Shown here in pieces: positions 1 through 5,960 of a stretch of DNA of 6,106 bases; within the stretch, counting starts at the first letter, position 1; every line of letters starts with the position of its first letter. The notes under the pieces are model-generated. The model had not been told where the DNA came from, did no database searches, and saw only the letters and a program-made list of their open reading frames with translations. The translations under genes and the position numbers were made by a program. This DNA comes from Candidatus Thiodiazotropha sp. (ex Gloverina cf. vestifex) (GTDB lineage Bacteria; Pseudomonadota; Gammaproteobacteria; Chromatiales; Chromatiaceae): the NCBI GenBank assembly GCA_025656435.1, contig JAHXHT010000144.1:1-6106 (forward strand), given 5' to 3'.

Positions 1-63
1 CAATACGGAATCGTGGCGGACGCAGGACGGTCGGGGCATAACGGCTGTCGCGTTGGCGAGTCG

Positions 64-94
64 ATTTTGGGGACTCGGATGTCCCAAAATTTTT
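64..94 (+). terminator. Terminator-like hairpin upstream of ntrB
   Basis: Bases 64-74 pair with 81-90 around a six-base loop (TCGGAT, 75-80). The stem is GGGAC/GTCCC extended by ATTTT/AAAAT, with one bulged G at 69. It is followed directly by four T (91-94), as in a Rho-independent terminator. The GC core is only five pairs, so strength would be modest. It could end the transcript of an upstream gene outside the window, or act as an attenuator in a leader running into ntrB. Pairing was worked out by eye; no folding energy was computed. Confidence 0.4.
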
Positions 95-182
95 CACGAG
101 GTAGCGACACGCTTGTTGTTTTACTCAATCGTGGTGATCCGTTAAACGGCTGTTTTGTAATGGTGTTGTGAAACGATTCTGA

Positions 183-221
183 GATCGACCGGTAATCCTC
201 ACAGACTGAGTCCGTTGGATC
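183..221. repeat. Imperfect inverted repeat before ntrB
   Basis: GATCGACCGG at 183-192 matches the reverse complement of CCGTTGGATC at 212-221 in 8 of 10 positions, with a 19-base spacer. It lies just 5' of the ntrB ribosome binding site (AAGGA, 233-237). It could be an operator or a leader hairpin, or chance. It does not match the NtrC-box consensus (TGCACCA-N3-TGGTGCA). Confidence 0.2.
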
Positions 222-243
222 GTTTATTGCTTAAGGACACACC

Positions 244-1320
244 ATGGCGCCGGAACATGAAAAAGTGATTCTAGAGAAACAGGTACTGGACAACCTGAGC
301 ACAGCGATACTGCTCTTTGGTTGTGACTTTAGACTGCGCTATATCAACTCCGCTGCTGAAATGCTCTTTGCTGTAAGCGCGAGGAAAGCGATGGGCACTC
401 CTGCCACCGATCTGATCCACTGTCCGGGTAGTGTGTTGGAAAGCAATCTTGCTCGTTCACTGGGTACCGGTCAGCCATTCACCGAACGTGAACATCAGCT
501 GACTCTGCCGGATGGCAGAGAAATCACCATTGATTGCACGGTGATCCCTCAGCGACACGGCCATCGGGTTGAAGAACTTCTGGTCGAGATTCAACAGGTT
601 GACCGGCAGCTGCGTATTACGCGGGAAGAGGAGATCCTTTCGCGCAACGAGGCAACTCGGGCCTTGGTTCGGGGTCTCGCCCACGAAATCAAAAACCCGT
701 TGGGTGGATTGCGTGGTGCAGCACAGCTACTTGAGAGGGAGCTGCCTGACGAATCGCTGGTTGAATACACCCAGATTATCATTGAAGAGGCTGATCGGTT
801 GCAGAACCTGGTAAACAACATGCTGGGACCGAATCGGCTGCCTGAGTTGAAGCCGGTGAATATTCATCAGGTGTTGGAGCGGGTCTGCGGCTTGGTGAAT
901 GCCGAGGCAGGCCAAAGCCTGACTATCAGTAAAGACTACGATCCCAGTATTCCTCCCTTAACCGGTGACCAGGATCAATTGATTCAATCCTTTCTCAACA
1001 TAGTGAGAAATGGTGTTAGAGCCATGGGCACAAAGGGCGTATTGGGAATAACCAGTCGTATTCTGCGTCAGTTCACTATCGGGAATATACGGCACAGGCT
1101 GGTTATCTCCGTGGAAGTTGAAGACAACGGTCCCGGTATCCCGGAAGAACTACAGGGACGGATCTTCTTCCCAATGGTATCGGGGGCTGGCGGCATGGGC
1201 CTCGGACTGTCAATTGCCCAGACCCTGATTAATCGTCACCAAGGTTTGGTCGAATTCACCAGCAAGCCGGGACATACGGTTTTTAGAGTATTACTACCTT
1301 TGGAGCAAATCGATGGATAG
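244..1320 (+). CDS. ntrB: Nitrogen regulation sensor histidine kinase NtrB (GlnL/NRII)
   Basis: Cytoplasmic two-component kinase/phosphatase that acts on NtrC according to nitrogen status signalled by PII. It has 358 residues against about 349 in E. coli. A PAS-like sensor region covers roughly residues 12-115. The H-box AHEIKNPLGGLRGAAQLL carries phospho-acceptor H147. The ATP-binding part has N-box LNIVRNGVRAM (N252, N256), G1 box DNGPGIP (294-300) and the NtrB-type PMVSG followed by GGMGLGLS (310-323). There is no transmembrane segment, as expected. The ATG at 244 follows AAGGA (233-237) at a 6-base spacing. The gene overlaps ntrC by 8 bp, so the two are very likely cotranscribed and translationally coupled. 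Oddities: glycine follows the second N-box asparagine, where alanine is common, and the glycine-rich loop after PMVSG is one residue shorter than in E. coli NtrB as I recall it, with Met for Thr. Identification is strong. Confidence 0.97.
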   Translation: MAPEHEKVILEKQVLDNLSTAILLFGCDFRLRYINSAAEMLFAVSARKAMGTPATDLIHCPGSVLESNLARSLGTGQPFTEREHQLTLPDGREITIDCTVIPQRHGHRVEELLVEIQQVDRQLRITREEEILSRNEATRALVRGLAHEIKNPLGGLRGAAQLLERELPDESLVEYTQIIIEEADRLQNLVNNMLGPNRLPELKPVNIHQVLERVCGLVNAEAGQSLTISKDYDPSIPPLTGDQDQLIQSFLNIVRNGVRAMGTKGVLGITSRILRQFTIGNIRHRLVISVEVEDNGPGIPEELQGRIFFPMVSGAGGMGLGLSIAQTLINRHQGLVEFTSKPGHTVFRVLLPLEQIDG

Positions 1321-2716
1321 AGCATGCAGGGTCTGGGTGATTGATGATGATCGCTCGATTCGCTGGGTACTGGAAAAAACCCTGCAAAAAGCGGAGATGG
1401 ATGTGACCTGCTTCGAAAGTGCAGACAAGGTACTGGCTTCACTGGAAGGGGATCAACCCGATGTGGTGGTTTCCGACATTCGCATGCCGGGTATGGACGG
1501 ACTTGAACTGCTGGAAATTCTGCACGCCCGCTATCCCGGGCTACCGGTGATCATCATGACTGCACATTCGGATCTTGAGAGTGCGGTATCGGCCTATCAT
1601 GGTGGCGCCTTTGAATACTTGCCGAAGCCCTTCGATGTAGATGAGGCGGTACAACAGATTCGCCGCGCCTGCCGGCAACAGTTATCGGTGGAAGAGAAGC
1701 CTGCGTCTGATGACCGTCAGGGGGCTAAGGAGATTATCGGCGCAGCGCCAGCCATGCAGGAGGTGTTCCGTGCTATTGGCCGGTTGGCGAGGTCCAACAT
1801 TACCGTATTAATTAATGGTGAATCGGGTACCGGCAAAGAATTGGTGGCCCAGGCACTGCATCGTCACAGCACCCGAGCGTCAGCGCCATTTATCGCTTTG
1901 AACATGGCGGCGATTCCGAGGGACTTAATGGAATCGGAACTGTTTGGCCATGAAAGAGGCGCCTTCACCGGGGCGCAGACCCGCCGTGAAGGCCGTTTCG
2001 AACAAGCGGATAGTGGCACACTCTTTTTAGATGAGATTGGTGACATGCCGTCTGAACTACAGACAAGATTATTGCGTGTGCTGGCTGATGGTGAGTTTTA
2101 CCGGGTTGGTGGACATGAGCCGGTGAAGGTCGATGTGCGAATCATTGCGGCAACCCATCAGAATCTGGAAAGTCGGGTTGATGACGGCTCTTTTCGCGAG
2201 GACCTGTTTCATCGCCTAAACGTTATTCGCATTCACTTGCCAGCGCTGCGGGAAAGAAAAGAGGATATCCCGCTACTGATGAAGCACTTCCTGGATGCCG
2301 CCGCCAACGAACTGGATGTGGAAGCGAAATTGTTGCTGCCTGAGACAGAATCCTTTCTCAGCCAGTTGGCGTGGAAAGGTAATGTTCGTCAATTGGAGAA
2401 TACGGCACGTTGGCTAACCGTCATGGCATCAGGGCAGGAGATTCATATCGACGACCTGCCGGCAGAACTCAAGGATAGCGATGCCCCCTCGGTCTTCTAC
2501 GACGATTGGCGCCAACTGCTTCGCGCGTGGGCAAGAAAAAAGCTGCAAGACGGTTCTGAAGGGCTACTCAAAGAAGCAGAACCTGATTTCGAGACAGTAA
2601 TGATTGAGACGGCCTTGGAGCATACGGCAGGTCGTCGACAGGATGCTGCCCGGTTACTGGGTTGGGGGCGCAATACCCTGACCAGGAAGATCAAAGACCT
2701 GAAGCTGGATGTTTGA
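1313..2716 (+). CDS. ntrC: Nitrogen regulation response regulator NtrC (GlnG/NRI), sigma-54 activator
   Basis: Bacterial enhancer-binding protein: phosphorylated by NtrB, it oligomerises, hydrolyses ATP and opens sigma-54 promoters of nitrogen-assimilation genes. It has 467 residues (E. coli 469). The receiver domain (about 5-120) has acidic pair D11/D12, phospho-acceptor D55, T83 and K105. The AAA+ domain (about 140-378) has Walker A GESGTGKE (169-176), the sigma-54 contact loop GAFTGA (216-221), Walker B GTLFLDE (235-241), the arginine-finger region FREDLFHRLNV (294-304) and a sensor II segment WKGNVRQLEN (354-363). The C-terminus (about 427-467) is the Fis-like DNA-binding domain, with the NtrC-typical GRRQDAARLLGWGRNTLTRK. 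The ATG lies inside the ntrB end, preceded by GGAG at 1302-1305 (7-base spacing). Unusual: Lys replaces the near-invariant Pro of the WPGN sequence. Otherwise it appears fully functional. Confidence 0.98.
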   Translation: MDRACRVWVIDDDRSIRWVLEKTLQKAEMDVTCFESADKVLASLEGDQPDVVVSDIRMPGMDGLELLEILHARYPGLPVIIMTAHSDLESAVSAYHGGAFEYLPKPFDVDEAVQQIRRACRQQLSVEEKPASDDRQGAKEIIGAAPAMQEVFRAIGRLARSNITVLINGESGTGKELVAQALHRHSTRASAPFIALNMAAIPRDLMESELFGHERGAFTGAQTRREGRFEQADSGTLFLDEIGDMPSELQTRLLRVLADGEFYRVGGHEPVKVDVRIIAATHQNLESRVDDGSFREDLFHRLNVIRIHLPALRERKEDIPLLMKHFLDAAANELDVEAKLLLPETESFLSQLAWKGNVRQLENTARWLTVMASGQEIHIDDLPAELKDSDAPSVFYDDWRQLLRAWARKKLQDGSEGLLKEAEPDFETVMIETALEHTAGRRQDAARLLGWGRNTLTRKIKDLKLDV

Positions 2717-2729
2717 TGGTTGAGGTCTT
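2694..2729. repeat. Inverted repeat spanning the ntrC stop codon
   Basis: AAGACCT at 2694-2700 is the exact reverse complement of AGGTCTT at 2723-2729, leaving a 22-base loop that contains the ntrC TGA (2714-2716). No T-run follows, so it is not a Rho-independent terminator. It could form a 3'-end-protecting hairpin or be chance; seven pairs with a large loop is weak evidence. Confidence 0.2.
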
Positions 2730-2767
2730 GATATCGGAAAAGCATGAAAAGGACAGGGAAAAGAGAG

Positions 2768-2795
2768 TTGCCTGAGGATCAGAGCGGGTTATGAT
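2768..2795 (+). promoter_or_regulatory. Candidate sigma-70 promoter for the 130-residue protein gene
   Basis: TTGCCT (2768-2773, 4 of 6 matches to the -35 consensus) and TATGAT (2790-2795, 5 of 6 to the -10 consensus) are 16 bases apart. Initiation would fall near 2802 and give a leader of about 35 bases with AGGAA (2825-2829) before the ATG at 2837. This suggests the downstream gene has its own promoter and does not depend on ntrBC readthrough. Found by eye. Confidence 0.4.
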
Positions 2796-2836
2796 GCACC
2801 CCGTTCAATTGCGAGCTTAATCACAGGAACTGCCAC

Positions 2837-3229
2837 ATGGACTCCACAACTATCGACCTGTCGGGTAGCGAGATTGAATCGATAACCTTAGATGCGGGCG
2901 TTCTGAACATCCGTTTCTCCCGCGCCTATCTCATCAAGACAATGAGTGGTTCAGATGAGCGAACCCGCTGGTGGCAGGCAGGGTCGCTGGTATTCGAAGG
3001 GGCAGAATTATCGGGCGATCTACCTGAGTGTCCCTGTATCTGTGATGGCGGTGACGTGGGTGAAAACGTCTACACCTATCGGGACATGATACCGGTACCA
3101 CTCGAGAGTCAGGGTCATGCACACTGTAAACTCAAAATAGAAGGCCGGGATGTATCGATTGAAGCACAAGCGAAAGGCGTACAATTGCTGATGGATGACC
3201 GACCACACTACATCGAACATATTCGTTAG
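2837..3229 (+). CDS. Hypothetical protein, 130 residues, cysteine cluster
   Basis: I do not recognise this protein and assign no function. The ATG has a good ribosome binding site (AGGAA, 2825-2829, 7-base spacing) and a plausible promoter upstream, and codon use looks like that of the neighbours, so it is probably a real gene. No signal peptide or membrane segment is visible; the protein is acidic and probably cytoplasmic. Alternating hydrophobic stretches (ITLDAGVLNIRF, CKLKIEGRDVSIEA) suggest a mainly beta fold. A short cluster CPCIC (C65, C67, C69) lies in the middle, and HAHC (H94, H96, C97) about 25 residues later; together they could hold a metal, which is only a guess. The YRDMIPVPLE segment (81-90) looks like a conserved core. 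It sits 120 bp after ntrC on the same strand and ends 38 bp from convergent nfi. A role in nitrogen control is not implied by position alone. Confidence 0.75.
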   Translation: MDSTTIDLSGSEIESITLDAGVLNIRFSRAYLIKTMSGSDERTRWWQAGSLVFEGAELSGDLPECPCICDGGDVGENVYTYRDMIPVPLESQGHAHCKLKIEGRDVSIEAQAKGVQLLMDDRPHYIEHIR

Positions 3230-3267
3230 GTTCTGTTACTGGATCTGCCATCGTGCTTCTTTCCCTC

Positions 3268-3927
3268 TCAATCCGATGCCAGTCGATGGGCTGCCCGAGT
3301 GGTTTCAGGCAGTTTATAGCGTGTTGTGCAGGCCATGACATAGCGAATGGCTGTGTGCAGAGAGATGCGATGACCAACGGATATATAGAGTGGTTTCACC
3401 CGAGTTCGGGTGCGTAGTACAGCACCAATCTCTTCTTTTTTGTCCATGAGTGGCACCCAGGCGCCTTTTTCATCTGCGAGCATCTCATGGCTGCCGATCA
3501 AACGGCTTTTAGCCACACCAATGGCAGGCATGTCGGTGATTAGGCCCAGATGGCAGGCTAGGCCGAAGCGTCTCGGATGAGCGAAACCCTGACCGTCACA
3601 CAATAAAAGGTCAGGTGTCTGTTTGAGTTGTTCCATCGCCTTGAGGATAGAGGGTATCTCACGGAAGGAGAGCAATCCGGGCACATACGGAAAAGTTGTG
3701 GGAAGCCGTGCGACAGCGTGTTCCAGCGGCTCCAGCTCCGGGAATTTGAGTACAGCGACAGCCGCTCGCGTTATCTTACCCTGTTGTTCAAAACCTACAT
3801 CGACACCGGCAACTCGTTTGGGTGGAGAGAAATGATCTGACAAAATCACCTTGTGACGCAGCGCATTCTGAAGCTCAATGGCTTCGGTTGGGTTAAGATC
3901 CCAGACGTGGCTAGTGGTGTTTTTCAT
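3268..3927 (-). CDS. nfi: Endonuclease V (deoxyinosine 3'-endonuclease)
   Basis: Mg-dependent repair nuclease that nicks the second phosphodiester bond 3' of deoxyinosine, the product of adenine deamination. Numbered from the chosen start (219 residues; E. coli Nfi 223), the acidic metal-binding residues are D43 in AGVDVGF, E90 in FREIP and D111 in DGQGFAHPRR. H117, K140 (IGVAKSRLIG) and H214 match other conserved positions known from the Thermotoga maritima enzyme, and PYVPG with Y81 is the strand-separating wedge motif. The open frame extends 10 codons further to an ATG at 3957, but I prefer the ATG at 3927. It places the N-terminal Trp-Asp-Leu at residues 9-11, as I recall for the Thermotoga protein. 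Neither start has a clear Shine-Dalgarno sequence, so the choice is tentative. The gene is divergent from the di-iron protein gene and convergent with the 130-residue protein gene. The C-terminus is shorter than in E. coli, which is common. Confidence 0.95.
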   Translation of the reverse strand: MKNTTSHVWDLNPTEAIELQNALRHKVILSDHFSPPKRVAGVDVGFEQQGKITRAAVAVLKFPELEPLEHAVARLPTTFPYVPGLLSFREIPSILKAMEQLKQTPDLLLCDGQGFAHPRRFGLACHLGLITDMPAIGVAKSRLIGSHEMLADEKGAWVPLMDKKEEIGAVLRTRTRVKPLYISVGHRISLHTAIRYVMACTTRYKLPETTRAAHRLASD

Positions 3928-4133
3928 GCTAATGAATTCATTGAGTCCCGCGCGCATGATACAAAAATAAAAGGTGAACGGTGTTGTAATCCGGTTGCAA
4001 TCTTCAGTAATCGGTTTAAGCTTCAGACAGTTATGTCGCTATAGGTTATTACAAGATATCTCCGGAATCGAAAAGCCCGCGAGACATACAGTCGGATCAA
4101 TGCAGGAAAACTGAGAGAAGACGTAAAAAAACC
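3928..4133. promoter_or_regulatory. Divergent intergenic region between nfi and the di-iron protein gene
   Basis: This 206-bp AT-richer stretch must hold promoters for both divergent genes, or 176 bp of it if nfi starts at 3957. I could not settle on a convincing -35/-10 pair on either strand. Visible elements are TTGTAAT (3984-3990) and its reverse complement ATTACAA (4048-4054), an 8-bp palindrome AGATATCT (4054-4061) and a TATAGG hexamer (4040-4045) without a good partner. No FNR-type TTGAT-N4-ATCAA site is present. Confidence 0.4.
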
Positions 4134-4892
4134 ATGTCAGTCGAACTATTCAATAATGGTAGCCACATCTGTGTCGCTTTTAGAGACCTGGTACACGGGG
4201 AAGCCGTCCAGGCCAATCAATTTCTTATCTATGATCACCAGCATGCGGCACTGATCGATCCGGGTGGTGAGTTGACCTATTCACGGCTCTTTATGGCGAT
4301 CAGCGACTACATGAACGTAAAGAAGCTCGATTATGTCGTGGCTTCACATCAGGACCCGGATATCGTCGCATCGGTTAATAAATGGTTGGTGGGTACGGAT
4401 TGTAAAGTCGTGGTGCCCGCCCTCTGGGAACGCTTCATCCCCCATTTTACCCGCCCGGGGCGCTTACTCGATCGTGTTGTCGGTATACCGGATGAAGGTA
4501 CCAACCTTGATTTAGGCAACATTCGTTTGATGGCCCTGCCGGCTCACTTCCTCCATGCCGAGGGGAATTTTCAATTCTACGATCCTATCAGTCGTATCCT
4601 TTTCTCGGGTGATCTAGGCGCTAATCTGCCACCGGGTGATTTGAACAAACCGGTTTCAAATATTTCGGAAGTCATGCCTTACATGGAAGGTTTCCACAAG
4701 CGTTACATGAATTCCAACAAAGTCTGCCGCCTCTGGGCAAACATGGTACGTCAGTTGGATATCGAGATGATCGTGCCACAGCATGGCCGCGCCTTTAACG
4801 GCAAGAGAGCAGTGAAAGATTTCATTGCCTGGATAGAGGGGCTGGAGTGTGGCATTGATCTGGTAACACAGGAGAATTACCGACTACCTTGA
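4134..4892 (+). CDS. MBL-fold oxygen-binding di-iron (ODP/FprA-like) protein
   Basis: Stand-alone metallo-beta-lactamase-fold protein of 252 residues, related to the di-iron domain of flavodiiron proteins (FprA/ROO), which reduce O2 or NO. Candidate ligands are H72, D74 and D76 (HQDPD), H141 (AHFLHAEGN), D160 (FSGD) and H217 (VPQHGRAF). Their spacing closely follows the FprA set H79/E81/D83/H147/D166/H227, with Asp in place of the first Glu and Ile in place of the second His of HxExDH. The N-terminal VQANQFLI...ALIDPGG is typical of the family. There is no flavodoxin domain, so the protein cannot relay electrons as a full flavodiiron protein does. Stand-alone members (ODP) are known as O2/iron sensors in chemotaxis, so sensing or O2/NO binding is more likely here than reductase activity. 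No membrane segment is seen. The ribosome binding site is weak (GAGAGAAG at 4113-4120, 13 bases from the ATG), but family similarity starts right at this ATG. It is divergent from nfi and convergent with the PDC protein gene. Confidence 0.88.
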   Translation: MSVELFNNGSHICVAFRDLVHGEAVQANQFLIYDHQHAALIDPGGELTYSRLFMAISDYMNVKKLDYVVASHQDPDIVASVNKWLVGTDCKVVVPALWERFIPHFTRPGRLLDRVVGIPDEGTNLDLGNIRLMALPAHFLHAEGNFQFYDPISRILFSGDLGANLPPGDLNKPVSNISEVMPYMEGFHKRYMNSNKVCRLWANMVRQLDIEMIVPQHGRAFNGKRAVKDFIAWIEGLECGIDLVTQENYRLP

Positions 4893-4940
4893 CCCACTAC
4901 CATCAGTTTCGCGACTTGACGAATCACCAGGCCGCTGCTT

Positions 4941-5906
4941 TCATCCGGACCCCTGGCGATCGGCGGCCAATTCTCCGATCCAAAAGCCCAGATTCTTGTC
5001 GATAAACTCCTCCACCGGCATATAGTGAGAACCATCGCAGGAGAAGGTCAGACCCAGCATGCCATTCATGGTATTGATGGAGGCACTGCGCAGATAGATG
5101 GTCTCATCCGCAAAGCGTAATGCCTTGAACTCATTGAGAACCTCGCGGATCTGTTTCGGTGTCACCTTTGCTCGATCGGGGTAGGCATACAACGGGTAAG
5201 CCAGCGCAATATCCGGGTCAATAATCTCCTCTACGGCATGAATGCGGTAGCTGTAGGGATCATCCATCAACCAGAAGGAGCAGCGGCCGCTGGAGTAGTG
5301 GACCTTGCAGTGAAAGACACCATGATCGGCCATCAGGGCAAGGACGGTTTCATGAACCGAATCGATGTGTTCATCCAAACGGCTTTGAATCCGCTCCTGC
5401 ATAAAGAGTGTCCCGCGAACAGCAGGATCTCCCTTGAATTGTTGCCATTGCTGCTTATCAGTCAGTTGAGCACCTTCGCTGACCACCTTATCCAGTGAGA
5501 AGTCAGCGGCGATGAATCCATGCAGTATTTTATCTTTACGTACCGCCTGCAACGCGGTTACGCACTCCTTGTCGGTAAACTGGCTGTGATAGACGGATGA
5601 GAGCATGATGCCCTTGAATGGTAGGTTGTTCTTCAAGTAAGGGCGTTTCGAAAGATCCCTACCCCGCCAGGCGATATCTGCATTACCCGGTTGCACCAGT
5701 GAAGAGATCTCCCTGCCATCTAGGTCCCAGGCATAGAGAAATTCACAGTTGGTGATCTCGCTGATATGTGTGAGCAGGACCTGATCGAGTCTGTCCGGGT
5801 CCTCCCAGACAGACTCGCATCGTTCGGCAAGGCGTGAAAGCGGCTCACCGACGGACCCGGCAAGGGCGTCTTTTTTGTTGAGTATAAGTTGTCGCAGTGC
5901 TGTCAT
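4941..5906 (-). CDS. Soluble PDC/Cache-like sensor domain protein
   Basis: Protein of 321 residues from the ATG at 5906. Residues about 45-140 look like a PDC (Cache-type) ligand-sensing fold: YAWDLDGREISSL (58-70), RGRDLSKRPYL (81-91), LSSVYHSQFT (102-111) and GFIAADFSLDKV (130-141). The usual Cache arrangement is extracytoplasmic, flanked by membrane helices and fused to a kinase, GGDEF or chemotaxis output; here there is no signal peptide, membrane helix or recognisable output. The C-terminal half (about 163-312) has well-ordered segments, including HYSSGRCSFWLMDDPYSYR (203-221) and LTFSCDGSHYMPVEEF (286-301), whose function I do not know. The start is set by GAGGT at 5912-5916 (5-base spacing) and a perfect -10 hexamer just upstream; a longer reading to a TTG at 5960 would begin upstream of that promoter element. 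It converges on the di-iron protein gene with a 48-bp gap. A ligand-binding regulatory role is inferred, not shown. Confidence 0.8.
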   Translation of the reverse strand: MTALRQLILNKKDALAGSVGEPLSRLAERCESVWEDPDRLDQVLLTHISEITNCEFLYAWDLDGREISSLVQPGNADIAWRGRDLSKRPYLKNNLPFKGIMLSSVYHSQFTDKECVTALQAVRKDKILHGFIAADFSLDKVVSEGAQLTDKQQWQQFKGDPAVRGTLFMQERIQSRLDEHIDSVHETVLALMADHGVFHCKVHYSSGRCSFWLMDDPYSYRIHAVEEIIDPDIALAYPLYAYPDRAKVTPKQIREVLNEFKALRFADETIYLRSASINTMNGMLGLTFSCDGSHYMPVEEFIDKNLGFWIGELAADRQGSG

Positions 5907-5911
5907 TGGGT

Positions 5912-5916
5912 ACCTC
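5912..5916 (-). promoter_or_regulatory. Ribosome binding site that fixes the PDC protein start
   Basis: On the minus strand GAGGT (5916 to 5912) precedes the ATG at 5906-5904 with 5 bases between. This is a strong match to the anti-Shine-Dalgarno sequence and favours this ATG over the upstream in-frame TTG at 5960. Confidence 0.7.
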
Positions 5917-5925
5917 GAAACGGGG

Positions 5926-5931
5926 ATTATA
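5926..5931 (-). promoter_or_regulatory. Perfect -10 hexamer for the PDC protein gene
   Basis: The minus strand reads TATAAT at 5931-5926, flanked by GGG and CCC. Transcription would begin near 5919, giving a leader of only about a dozen bases that just accommodates the GAGGT site. No good -35 is found at 16-18 bases; TTGTCA lies 23 bases upstream, too far. The promoter may therefore need an activator, or be weak. Confidence 0.45.
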
Positions 5932-5960
5932 CCCTGCCCTCGCTTCGTGTGGTGTGACAA

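Larger units (their letters stand above)
1..243. other. Intergenic / upstream region without a supported gene
   Basis: No coding region can be supported here. The first forward frame is open from the left edge to a TGA at 169-171 and the second to a TAA near 143, but neither translation resembles a protein end that I recognise, and both run through a terminator-like hairpin. The stretch contains that hairpin (64-94), a competing stem (57-62 with 72-77), an 11-bp odd-centred palindrome at 139-149 (CCGTT-A-AACGG) and an imperfect inverted repeat at 183-221 just before the ntrB ribosome binding site. I see no convincing sigma-70 or sigma-54 promoter. In many gammaproteobacteria glnA or a small gene lies upstream of ntrB; that gene is not visible here. 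Confidence 0.5.

Noticed and set aside
53..75. Possible sigma-54 promoter starting at TTGGCG before ntrB
   Set aside because: The GG at 55-56 has no GC dinucleotide ten bases later, so the -12 element is missing.
46..109. Outer stem TGTCGC (46-51) with GCGACA (104-109) enclosing the hairpin
   Set aside because: The sequences between the outer stem and the inner hairpin do not pair, so this six-base match across 52 bases is likely chance.
1..171. Forward frame open from the left edge to a TGA, possible 3' end of an upstream gene
   Set aside because: The translation is low in recognisable features, a second frame is open over most of the same span, and the terminator-like hairpin falls inside it. 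About 56 open codons at a window edge is not sufficient evidence.
2792..2801. NtrC half-site (TGCACC) downstream of the candidate promoter
   Set aside because: The partner half TGGTGCA is absent at the correct spacing, and the match overlaps a sigma-70-like promoter.
3623..3840. Two 70-codon forward open frames
   Set aside because: Both lie antisense to the catalytic core of endonuclease V and are shadows of that gene.
3928..3957. Longer endonuclease V reading starting at the ATG at 3957
   Set aside because: The ten extra residues have no family similarity that I recognise and no Shine-Dalgarno sequence. The ATG at 3927 fits the family N-terminus better, though it too lacks a clear site.
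5238..5498. 86-codon forward open frame
   Set aside because: It lies wholly antisense to the well-supported PDC protein gene and its translation shows no recognisable motifs.
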